From Marsupella aquatica (Eukaryota; Marchantiophyta): a DNA stretch of 64,000 nt. Below are positions 21,556 through 31,989 of this stretch, piece by piece (within the stretch, counting starts at the first letter, position 1; every line of letters starts with the position of its first letter). The stretch spans positions 1,798,001 through 1,862,000 of the forward strand of contig OZ316892.1 of assembly GCA_973895155.1 (NCBI GenBank), written 5' to 3'. The notes beneath the pieces were generated by a model. The model saw only the letters and a program-made list of their open reading frames with translations, was not told the DNA's origin and did not search any database. Made by a program: the position numbers and the translations under genes.

Positions 21556-24050
21556 ATGCCTCGGTCATTTTCAAGTCAGGCTAGGAAAAGCAAGTTGCCT
21601 GTCCCACCACCTGAAGTATGGGCACAATTTCCTGAGGCACAAGAGAATGTGCATTGGGTCCGGCAGAAAAACCCTTCCTTTCTTAGAACTTCAGGATCTG
21701 GTTACGTTTGCAAGGTGATGACTGATGATAGTTGTACACATTTCATCCGAAGAACCTCCTTCTTGGATCACATGCGATCCTTACATCGCATGAACCCAGG
21801 AGAATGTAAGAAAGGTCATCCAAAGACCTCAGCCCAACAAAGGTGTGTAACTTTATTTGCATTATATGTGACTGTTCTGCCATGACAACATTTATGTGAT
21901 GTTTTGTGTCATGTTCACTATTCTGGCATGCAAATGTTCAGGAATCCACCAAGTACAGCAGCGATTGAACATAATAGAGAATCAACACTTGGGTCATTTC
22001 GTGGACGGGTATGAGGCAGAGCAATTTGGTCTCTGTTCTGCCATAACTCACGAAAGGTAATAAAAAAACCCATACAGAAGCCAAAAAAGAAACAGAACCA
22101 GAAGGCTAAGGGGAAGCCATCTCGTGAAACAGAAAACCCCCCAACAAAGCCTACATCTAGGAGGAAGAAAAAAGCAATGCCTGCAAAGGAGCAGCAGGCA
22201 GAAGTTCAACCTGATCGAGAAGAAAGAGCAAAAAGAAGGGAAGCTCGTAACAATGACAAACCCACCCAGAGGAAGAAACAAAAGAAGATGGTTGTTACTG
22301 AGGTACCATTTCACAAGATTTTTGTTTCGACGATTTGTACTTGTTTGTTTCTATTGTTCTTCTGGTTTGCAAGCTTTTCTCTTTTGAAAATTCATACTTG
22401 TTTGTTTCTATTGCTATTCTGGTTTGCAAGCTTTCTCTTTTGAAAATTCATACTTGTTTGTTTCTATTGTTGTTCTGGTTTGCAAGCTTTCTCTTTCGAC
22501 AATTCATACTTGTTTCTATTTTTGTTCTGGTTCGCAAGCTTTCCCTTCCGACAATTCATACTTGTTTGTGTTTATTGTTGTTCTGGTCGGTAGGAAGTGG
22601 CGGACAAGGAAGTCTTGGAAGCTATGAAAGAAGACCCCGACACTATCAGCCATGGAACAGAGCCTTCGCATGAAGATAGTCATGAAGGAGAGAAACACTC
22701 AGCCAGGTACTGGTGATGAAGAAGAACAAGAAGTCCTGTAGAACAAATATGCCAAAAATCAAGCCAACAATGAAGAATCCGCCTTTGAACATGAAGGCAA
22801 TGAAGCAAGAGACCAAGGCACTGAATCAGGCTCCGAACAAGCCACTGAACAAGCAGACTACATTGAAAATGAAACTAGATTCCCAGATGATCAAGAATCC
22901 TACAAAAATGAAGGTGGAGGCACAAAAGAGCAAGAACCAGACGGAGGCAGTGAAACCTCTGGAGTACACACTAGTACAGAGCATTCAGAGGGTATTGAAA
23001 ACACACAAGCCACAAATGTGCCGTCTACTACTAAGGTATGGGCACTTGCTAGCACTGTACAATTTATTTCAATTCTGTCTCGTAACACTCTTTATTTCAA
23101 TTCAATTTCTTATGTGTAGTAAGTTGGTTATGTGTAGTAAGTTCAGTGTGCTAACACCCTAAGTTAATTGCAGTTCAGTCGCTATGACTTGTAATATCAT
23201 TGAAATTTAGGGGCATTGTTAGTTTTAATTTTGTTTGCTCCTGTTCATATACATGATAGGCAATTTTGACTCTTTATGGATTACTGTTCTATGTTGCAGG
23301 GTACTCCTTCCGTAGAGAAAAAAAGGCTCAAGAAGAAACCAACAACCAGGAAAAAGGGATCAAGGACAAAAACCCCAGAGAAGTTCAAGGTTCTTGCCAC
23401 TATTGGAGGTAAGATAAGAGGACTTCAGGGAGGACTGATGGTCGTTTCACTTTTACTTACTACATTTTCTGTGGATTTGTGGAATGAATTCAACTTACTA
23501 TTGTTCTCGTCACTGTTTTGGTAGGATTGCTCCCGACCATCACACCGCCAAGTTCCGATGAGTCATGGGGTATGATCAGGTGGAAGGCTGAATTAGGCCT
23601 CCTGCTAACCCATGCAGCAGAAAATTTACTGCGTGTTGTCCCCGCTTTGCCCAATTCTGTAGTTGGTCTTGATGGGCAGGTCATCCCCTTCATCGAAAGC
23701 TACAATATATCAGCCAAAAATGGCAAACAAGTCTGGCTACCACTACACGCAAAGAGGCGGAAGTCCTACACACAACTCCAAGTTTTCCTATGGGTTTACC
23801 ACACAAGGTAACAGTGCCTTGCCAACCATTCTCTCCCTCTGAATATAGGTATGATGTAGGCAAGAGGACTTTGCTAATTACACTTTCTATTATGCTCTGC
23901 AGGAAGATAGCGGTACCTTTTCCGGCAATTGACAATGCTCATCCATGGCCACCATCTCTATATTGTTGGGTTGGACCAGATGGCATCCCCATTGCCCCTC
24001 GCCATTGGGACTTGTTAACAACCACCAGAATTCAGCTTAGAGCCCTTTAG
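21556..24050 (+). pseudogene. MULE accessory gene, unknown protein, 7 exons, frameshifted
   Basis: Exons 21556-21842, 21942-22008, 22078-22302, 22594-23035, 23300-23408, 23525-23807 and 23903-24050 have GT/AG borders and phases that chain, except that exon 4 is one base too long (442 nt) and holds an in-frame TAG near 22737 in the restored frame. The N-terminal exon has a Cys/His pattern C-x7-C-x11-H-x4-H (within 21709-21790) like a degenerate C2H2 or BED finger. Exon 3 is very basic (KPKKKQNQKAKGK), exon 4 acidic and Gln-rich, exon 5 basic. The C-terminal exons include WGMIRWKAELGLLLTHAAEN and WPPSLYCWVGPDGIPIAPRH. I do not recognise the family. Position suggests a role like MuDR mudrB, or a captured host gene. 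Several introns carry the TGTTCTGG motif. Confidence 0.6.
22318..22593 (+). repeat. Tandem repeat in intron 3 of the MULE accessory gene
   Basis: Five units of 52-57 bp, each with ATTCATACTTGTTTGTTTCT, a variant of TTGTTCTGGTTTGCAAGC and a pyrimidine-rich tail. It fills nearly the whole intron up to the acceptor at 22593. Confidence 0.92.
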
Positions 24051-24365
24051 CTTCAGTCAGACAAGAATGTCACAGTTGAGACCATTGGACCCATGACTGA
24101 CTGCCAAAAATTCCCACCCCTGGAATTGGATTCTTTGCCTGTTCAAACAGGGAACTATAGAGCCCAATAGACATAGACATCAATGGAAATGTCATGGTTG
24201 AACCATGTCCAATGTAACTATGCCTGCCTCTTGGCAACTATCTATATAATAGCAAATGAAGTTATTTACACATCAAAAGAAACCAAAGAGTGTGAAAGCA
24301 CTCTGCTCTTTCTACATTCACTCTCCAGCTTGCAATGATGAATTGTCGTGATACATCGCCAAATT

Positions 24366-24985
24366 TGTGTGACTGTTCTAGCAATTGTTCTTTTGCACCG
24401 CTACATTTTATACATTTGTGTGACTGTTCTGGTAGTCGTGCATTTGCCCAATACAAGAGTTGTCGTATGTGTTCATGTGACTGTTCTGGCAGCCCTGCAA
24501 TTTCCCAGATATAAGGGTTGTCGTCTTTGTGTGATTGTTCTGGCAACCCCGTGTTTGCCTAGCTACACGGGTTTTTGTGTTCGTGTGACTGTTCTGGCAG
24601 CCCTGCAATTGCCCAGATATAAGGGTTGCCATCTTCATGTGACTGTTCTGGCAGCCTCGTGTTTGCCTAGCTACAAGGGTTTTTGTGTTCGTGTGACAGT
24701 TCTGGCAACACTCCGATTGCCCAGATATAAGGGCTACCATCTTCATGTGACTATTTTGGCAGCCTCGTGTTTGCCTAGCTACAAGGGTTTTTGTGTTTGT
24801 GTGATTGTTCTGGCAGCCCTGCGATTGCCCATATATAAGGGTTGTCATCTTCATGTGACTCTTTTGGCAACCCCATGTTTGCGCAAGTATAAGGGTACTG
24901 TTGCACTTGTTTTAGTGTTCTGGCAGCCCCGCGTTTGTGACCCATGATTGTTTCTCGTGTTTGTGTGATTGTTTTGGCATATGAA
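24366..24985 (+). repeat. 54-bp minisatellite between the two MULE genes, about 11 units
   Basis: Each unit begins TGTGACTGTTCTGGCA or a close variant. In the middle eight units two versions alternate: one with GCCCAGATATAAGGGTT and one with GCCTAGCTACAAGGGTTTTT, giving a 108-bp higher-order period. Because 54 is a multiple of three, long open frames run through it on both strands; these are products of the repeat, not genes. Confidence 0.95.
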
Positions 24986-25717
24986 AATTCTTTGTAGACT
25001 TTGACGGTCATTGTCCTCCTCACATTCAACTAATGAGAAATGCACTTGCATTTATGTGACTATTCTAGTGTCCACTTATTTGCACACACAAGATGTGAAG
25101 TATGCCTAAGATCAATGAGTTAGTCAATAGCTAGGTAACTTATAGTTACTTTTAAAAGGGTCTTAATAAGCAGTGTTATGTGGTCACTGAGCACCAAATT
25201 TCATTATCATGAAGCCTCCTCATGAAGGGATACATTGAGGTCAATATTGGTGTTTATGTCTACATCCCTAGCACCACCTCCAAGGTGCATGACACGAGCA
25301 GAAAGTGGTGGAGTGAACTGATTTGCTGTCCTACGTCGCCGCCTACCGTCCTTAAATTCCTTGCCTAACCTACTCAGATGTTGCTTGATAGATTCCCAAA
25401 CCAATTTGCGCTTGGATGGTAGTTTACATGGTGTTGTGCCATCCTCCTCCTGCCATTCAAGAAAGTTGCTAAGTTACCGCTCTTCAATTATTTGGTTTTT
25501 CATACAAGAAAGAACAGAAATTGGAACAAACAAAAAAATATAGAACTTACCATATTAGTAATTATTTGAGACGAAGCTGCTTGTTCTCTTGTTTGTGTTG
25601 TCCTCAAAGCCATATTCCTCCTTCCTCTCTTCCCACCGTGGTAAATGTCCACATGCAACACCTAGACGTCGCTTGGATGTAAGACCCATAGGCCTGACAA
25701 AAGCATCAACACAGGAC
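24986..25717. other. MULE internal non-coding region
   Basis: Between the minisatellite and the 3' end of the transposase gene. No conserved coding block was recognised; the transposase 3' exon or UTR may extend into 25440-25717. Confidence 0.4.
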
Positions 25718-28700
25718 CTATATTGTCTTTCTATAATTCATTGAGAGGTGTTTAGTTTGTTCTTGGCTCTTCACTTTGTTCAAAGTAAGTTGTGTTGCCA
25801 GGAATACTTGCTCTGTTAGACGGGCATCCCCTTCCACAATGAGCAAAATCTCATCAAACATCTCTTGCACAGATTGTCTGAGGGACCGCTCTAGGTTCTC
25901 TTTAGGTAGAATAGAAACATGAAGGCTAGATTCCATTGTTTCACAAACCGCATGAGGCTCGACTTGGCCTTCTACTTCTACATGTTCAGGTGGTGTCAGG
26001 ATGTTCTCATCCGCATTCAAATGTGAGATCCCACCCATGAGGCTACCAAACCTGGTACCTAGTTGTTGAACCAAGACAGCACCTTGACAACCTCTCACTA
26101 GCAATGCCTTCAATTGGTGCTTGCACATGTTCCCTTCATCAGCCCACTTACAACAGCATGAAGGAAAGTTTGAATATATATTGCGCACAATATACTCTCT
26201 CCCATGAGGTTTTAAACTTTTCACAATTGCCTGATTGGGCAATGTCTCGGGGGGGTCACTTCCACGGAAGTGACACATCACGTGCGACGAAGTATAGGCC
26301 CATTTAAATGGGTGTGGCGGAAGACTTCCAAAGTTTGGTGGAAGAACACATAGGGCATGTTTTATTGATTGGTCGACTTTAAAGAACACATAGGCCTATT
26401 TAATTGCAAAAAATACTTTCTATAAAGTTTTTAGGGGTTTTTTAATAAAAAATGACAAAATTTTAAGAAAGAAAGGGCTTTGCAAAAAAATATTTTTCAC
26501 TTTAAAGTTAGGGGGGTCAAACCCTAAAACGTCGCACGCGATGTATGACCCTCCATATAGTGACCCCCCCGAGGGCAATGTTGGATCAGGAAAACAGACC
26601 TGATGGTCTTTCATTCGCTGCTCTACCTTGTGGAGATTATTCAAGACTATTTCCTCTTTCTTGTAGTTGATGACTCTTCCCCTTGCTTTGCACCGAATTT
26701 GGTACCAAAAGAATGGAAGCATCACTTGAAAAAGTGCATTCACAATCCGATCAAGGCGACGTGCTCCAATGGCCCCTATTACTCTCCTTATCATCTTTTT
26801 CAAAGTGCAATGCCAAGCTTCAATTGCACCATTTGTATTCTGGTTGGCACGGGGCATTGATCGAACAGCCCTCATCCACTTTGTTGGAATATAAGACATG
26901 TCACAACATTAAGTACCAGAGATCCAGGCAGATTTCTGAAGTATTCCACAACTACAGAGACACAGGATATTATGCAATACAGAACAGCTACAAAGGCACA
27001 CAAACTTGTGCAGTACAGAACAACTACAAAAACATTGCAAAAATAAAATACATGGCAAGATATAAATACAATACAAACACCTTAGTTAGACCAAATGGAC
27101 ATGTTGACAACAAAGAATTTACTAAAATGGCCAAGCATACCCCAAATAGCAAACCACATACCTGTTCTATACATCCAAGTGTCTTCAAAATACTTCAGAA
27201 ATAGCTTTTCAGAGTTGTATTTAATTTTGAAGGCATGCCACAAGGCTTGCATGTCTTCCTCAATCTCAGCATACATTAAATCTCCAAGATCATCATTCAT
27301 GTTTAGGAGCTTGGCTCTGTTGGGAACCTTCTTGATCAGATTCTCCTTCCAAGCCCTGTATGGAAGTACTTGTGAGTGAAACGGGTAGAACAATAACAGA
27401 AAGACTCTATAAGTGATGATGATAACTAAACATGAGAATGGTGGTATGTGGTTTCAAACATACCTTCTGACATGCCAACTACAGAAGTATATTGGGATGT
27501 TAGGAAACACTGCTTGTAAGGCACTAACTTCAGCCTGAGCGCAGTCGATGATGAAACAACTTGGACTCCAATCCGGTTTGGTCAACAAGGCTCTGTCTTT
27601 CACAACTTGTAAAAACGACCCAATATGTTCTGCTGCCTCTGACTGTTGTATACACCACGCTATGGGTAGTCCCATTTGGTGTTCATCAAATGCAACAAGA
27701 GTAAAGAAAGGAAACTACCATCATAACAAATGTAATTAAGGTTACATGCCAGAACAGTAATGTCAGTCAATACAAAAATAAACCAAAACAGTAATGTCAT
27801 TCAACATAGAAATCAACCAGAATGGTAATTCAAACACACGATAACATCACAAAAATGAATAAAACATAATGTAGGAAAGGGACCAAGAGAACTGACCCCA
27901 TATTTGTTAATTGCAAATGTGGAGTCCAGGGCCAAGACCGACCCATGAGACAACTTTGTCATTTGAGCAAGCTGCCAAGGTGATTGGAGTCCAAGCATGA
28001 ACTCCTGCTCTGGAGGTCCCTCCAAGTACTCATGGGAAAGAAAAACTCTTTCAGGGTAAAGGCATTTCCATTTCCGCATTGAGGCTTGGTCATTGTCATC
28101 CCATACCCACAACTCTTTGTCAATTTTCCTCTTCAGGTTTCGCAGGTCCTGTTTTGGCAAAAGGTCGTCTCTACCATCAAAGCTTAGTGTGACTTCCATG
28201 TCAGTGACATTATGGCCACGATCATCACCATCCCTCTCAAATTGTGACTGACAGTGTAGGTCATATATGTCAAGGACAGACCACTTTGCCCTCAACAAGT
28301 CTTCTAGGTGTTTTTGCAACTCGTTGGTCAGCCATGGAGCAACACTACACTTTGGCCCCCATGTTGGCGGCCCCATTTCATGCTCCCAAGAACCAGGCAC
28401 TATGTCGCCTCTAAGGTTGCAATGGATTCTGCAACCAGAACAATAATAACCACACACAGTTTCAGTGATGTTTGGTGACAGAACAGTAACAACATCACAT
28501 AGTTTTAGTGAAGTTTGATGCCAAAACACACACTATATCGCAAATAACTTACTGTGATGTGAAGAGTACATGGTGGCAGAACAGTAAGGAAAACTCAAAC
28601 TGGAACGCAAGAACAGAGTCATAGAAGTTCATTTTGAGTCAAAAGGTAGTCTGTACCTATTACTATAGGTGATTTGAACAACGTCAGGGATCATCTTGAA

Positions 28701-29084
28701 TCTCTTTGCAATGAAGTGGCATTGACAATTCCTTTTTGCGTGATTGTTGAAGTTCTTTTTGCATAGACGTGGCCTGCTCCCAATTCCTGACTTTGGATGT
28801 GTTCCTTGGAGAGGAGGAACACATAGATTGACATTGTCTTCTTGCGGGCCATAAGAACACCAGAATATCTTATACTCTACCCAATCTGTGTTCTCAGAAT
28901 CTGATTTCTTTGAAGTCCTAATGTAAAAAGATGTCTCAAATTTAGGATCTCTTTTGCCCTCCCCATCCCTAAAGTCTGTCAGGCGTTCCCAAGGAATGAT
29001 AGCTTGATTAAGAGTCCAAACATGTGACAATGCGGAGAACTTCCCAGGAGGTGGGTCCTGAATCACGCCCCCTGTCATGTCCAT
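25718..29084 (-). pseudogene. MULE transposase with SWIM zinc finger, multi-exon, interrupted by a MITE
   Basis: Exons resolved: 29084-28657, 28428-27897, 27714-27464 and 27355-27162, with chaining phases; then coding blocks at about 26884-26574 and 26245-25718. Features in order: LALDSTFAINKYG (first catalytic Asp), FTLVAFDEHQMGLPIAWCIQ (MULE DDE core), CFIIDCAQAEVSALQAVFP (second Asp), FCSWHVRR, then KWMRAVRSMPRANQNTNGAI leading to EAWH with the likely catalytic Glu, and the SWIM finger CCCKWADEGNMCKH (CxCxnCxH type). This is the domain order of Mutator-like transposases. The joint near 27160-26890 was not resolved. A 328-bp MITE (26246-26573) interrupts the coding sequence between the DDE core and the SWIM finger. 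Outside that insertion the frame is well preserved, so the MITE may have been the inactivating event. Confidence 0.85.
26246..26573. mobile_element. MITE, 328 bp, with 8-bp target duplication, nested in the MULE transposase
   Basis: The ends are inverted: left CTCGGGGGGGTCACT, right AGTGACCCCCCCGAG, with a second inverted match around CGTGCGACG and CGTCGCACG. It is flanked by perfect 8-bp copies GGCAATGT (26238-26245 and 26574-26581). Eight-base duplications fit hAT-type elements among others; there is no coding capacity. Confidence 0.93.
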
Positions 29085-29870
29085 TACAACTAGGGTACGT
29101 CACATCCAATAACTGTGTGGGACTAGTAGAACGACTACACAAACACCATTGTTCTAACACGTTTTACATGGAAAGAGATGACGGAGGCAATCTGTCCCAC
29201 GATCAATGCTCCTCAATAGTGATAGGGTCCACACATGCAAAAAGTGCACTGCAACGTTGCCAGTAACCTGATCTTGATCTTCTCTTGCTTGGGGCAGAGG
29301 TGCCAAGTACAGAACGCTGAACATTACTGAGGTGCTTAGTGAAACAAATTAGAACCTAATACAGAAGACATTGTTAACATAATCCGTGGTGAAGAAAAAG
29401 TAAAAACATATATGCACAGTGGAAAAACACAATCTTAACTGAAAAGGCCGAATCGCATTTGATAGTGCGCATGGGAGACAAGAAACAAGAGCTCAAGACT
29501 CTGCAAACTTCGGGCAGAACGCTCGCGCGCGCTAGAAAATGATATGACGACAGAATGCACAACGCTGCACATCAAGTATTTCCAACAGCGGGACCACAAT
29601 GATAACAACTGAGAATGAGAACATGTGACAAAAACAGAGGGGGACTGGAGGCCGGGTAAGCGTGTCCCGCGCCCTAAAGGCCGTGAAATTTGAAATGGAC
29701 AGAAATTTTCCGTCCGTCGCTGATCGGGGCTAATACGTTTCAAGTGCGCCAAAATGGTGATTGACGGACGCGCGGGCTTGCGGGCAGCAGCATTGGGATT
29801 AGTGACGGGCAGGGTACGGGGCCCCAAGAAGGCTGGGGAGCCTTAATGCGGTGTTGATTCAACCCGGTGT
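28983..29870 (-). repeat. Right terminal inverted repeat of the MULE
   Basis: Reverse-complement partner of 20147-21030. It contains the real transposase start codon at 29084 and about the first 34 codons, and by position the transposase promoter. Confidence 0.9.
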
Positions 29871-29996
29871 GTTTTTGTTATACAAACTACAGATACTCAT
29901 AAAAAAATTTCATATTTGAGTTTATGGATTTGTTTGCTAGTGATGCCAAGTTTTTGTTATACAAACTACAGATACTCATAAAAAATTTCATATTTT
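29871..29996 (+). repeat. 79-bp tandem duplication at the right border of the MULE
   Basis: The block starting GTTTTTGTTATACAAACTAC appears at 29871 and again at 29950. Between the copies lies a 23-bp segment (29927-29949) that is also present immediately left of the element at 20123-20145. Confidence 0.92.
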
Positions 29997-31989
29997 TGTG
30001 GACGAGTCCAATGCATATCCATTGCACAAATGTTGAGACAACAAAGTGCAGGTGATTGTGTAGCTCCTTGCCTGCAAGACACTTCCTCGCTGACCCTTGT
30101 GGTGAACACTTTTTCACAAGAACAAGCCAGGTGATAGTGAGGATTCCACAGGGAAGTGAAAAGAGCATGAGAGAGATGGAGACAAGAAAGGAATGATAGT
30201 AATTATGTACCCCACTAGAAGCCCCTTCCAAAATTTTTGGCACACAGCTAGTTGGGCACATAACTGGTTTGCATCACAAAGGAATTGTATGATTGTGACA
30301 GCAAACATTTATGACTATTCGTGTTTGTTTTTGCTCTTTTAACTAAGCTTTCCCTCCTTCTCCCTCCATTTTCTTTCCGCCCATCCCCGCAGAAGGGAGG
30401 GTACAAATAGACTACACTAGCCAGATACTCTGCTAGGCAAGGGAGGTGCCAATGGTTAAGAGGGAGTTTTGGCAAACTTGATGACCAGGAAATAGAGGCA
30501 GTATGAAAACAACCAAAATTAATTCTCACCCAAAAATAAAGCATGAATGAGATTTTGGAGAGATTGAATATTGTGGATGAGTTTTTGATATCATAGGTAC
30601 ATATTATGCCCACTTAATTTAAAAACAAACAAATATAGTGCTACCAATGAGTAAGAGAAATTGAGCTGGACCCTTGCACATACTAGTTAAGATGCTAATA
30701 GAAACTCTTAAATAGATTTAATGCCGAAGAAATGACAAACATATGGCTACTAATGCATTATGTGTATGTACATGTACTTTTATCACAATTAGAAACACTA
30801 CAAACATTGGCATGTGGTAAGCTCACATGTGGGGAGGGCTTTACAAAGGTTGGGACCAAAAAAGGCGAGTAAGCCATGAGCAGTGAGGAGAGTGATCAGG
30901 TACTAAGTCACCCAAAACTAGTTACTTTATTCTTGCATTCAGGTGGTTCATAAAGAATTCATCCAAACTCTAAAAACAGGTCTAAAAATTGTTATGTCTT
31001 CAGGAGGCTACTCGGGTTATTCTATCTTATTAAGATTTATGTTTTGTATTTTTGTTTCAATTAGTAGTCAAACAATAAGCTGTCTAATAAATCAAATGAC
31101 ATGTGGGAAGGGCTTTAACAGTGGTCAAACACTTTGTAAAGCAATGAGCAGTGAGGACACGGCACAGGTACCAAGTCACTCCAAACAAACTTATTCTTGC
31201 TTTACGGTGGTTGATAAAATTCATCCCACCTCTATAAAGAATGATTAATTATTCATCTCAACTTTTTGGATACTACAGGACAAGTTGCTTTACTTTAGTT
31301 TTGGGATCCTCAAATCTTTAGGTACCTTAAAGAAAATTACTTCATGATTAATCTAGATAGGATAGTCCTCAAATAATACCACTTGGGGAAGGTTGCTTAA
31401 ATTTGGAGCAGCTTGGACATTGCTATATTGCTATATGGTGAACCCTTATTACGTTTTTTTCCTTCTGATTTTTTTTGGCAAAAATCAAACTCTTAATGTG
31501 CTCTTGCAGTAAGGCGTTTCTTAAAATTATTGCCTTATTTACTATTTTGAAACCCCTTTGCTCAAAAAGCAAATCTTTACTTTTCATTTAATTGTTTATC
31601 CCTCTAATGAAGAATTAAAGGTTGTATTTTACCCATATCCATAAATCCCAAACAATGTCGGTAATTTTTTTTCCTACTTTTCACACAAACCAGCTCCATG
31701 TAATGTAGGGTATGGCTTTGAAAAGTTGACTAGCTCCATGCAATGTCCGTAATTTTTTCCCTCTACATTTAGTTCTAACCAAATTTCTAAGGGATGGCTT
31801 ACAAATTTTATGGGGTTTAAAAAAGCATCAAAGTTCAAGAACTTTGTCAGGGAATTGAACCCTGAACTGTCCAACGGACAGTCTTCCAAGCAAAGTACCC
31901 CCCCCCACTATACCCCCCCCCAACCCTTTAACCCCACACCCCCTCTCTTTAACTCAAATAGAAAGCAATGTAATCAAAAATTTCCATTA
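29997..31989. other. Intergenic, right flank of the MULE and 3' side of the Rep gene
   Basis: AT-rich, no clear gene. A minus open frame at 29887-30261 may be the interrupted partner of 19921-20145. An imperfect direct repeat, sharing ACATGTGGG(G/A)AGGGCTTTA and ATGAGCAGTGAGGA, occurs at about 30822-30970 and 31098-31240. Confidence 0.45.
31898..31921 (+). repeat. Paired poly-C tracts downstream of the Rep gene
   Basis: Two runs of nine C separated by ACTATA, followed by further C-rich sequence. They lie about 70-90 nt beyond the Rep stop codon. The high GC and symmetry could mark a structured end of the element, but this is not established. Confidence 0.7.

Larger units (their letters stand above)
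20147..29870 (-). mobile_element. MULE (Mutator-like DNA transposon), about 9.7 kb, two convergent genes
   Basis: Long terminal inverted repeats with outer sequence ACACCGGGTT bound the element. Inside, a minus-strand gene (29084 to 25718) encodes a MULE transposase with a DDE core and SWIM zinc finger, and a plus-strand gene (21556-24050) encodes an unknown protein. The genes converge on a 54-bp minisatellite. The layout, one gene starting at each terminal repeat and running inward, recalls maize MuDR with mudrA and mudrB. No 9-bp target duplication is found; instead a 23-bp host sequence at 20123-20145 recurs at 29927-29949. Both genes are damaged, so the element is probably not autonomous now. 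Confidence 0.85.

Noticed and set aside
24348-24947. Long open frames on both strands (199 and 148 codons)
   Set aside because: They are produced by a 54-bp tandem repeat whose length is a multiple of three; there is no non-repetitive coding content.
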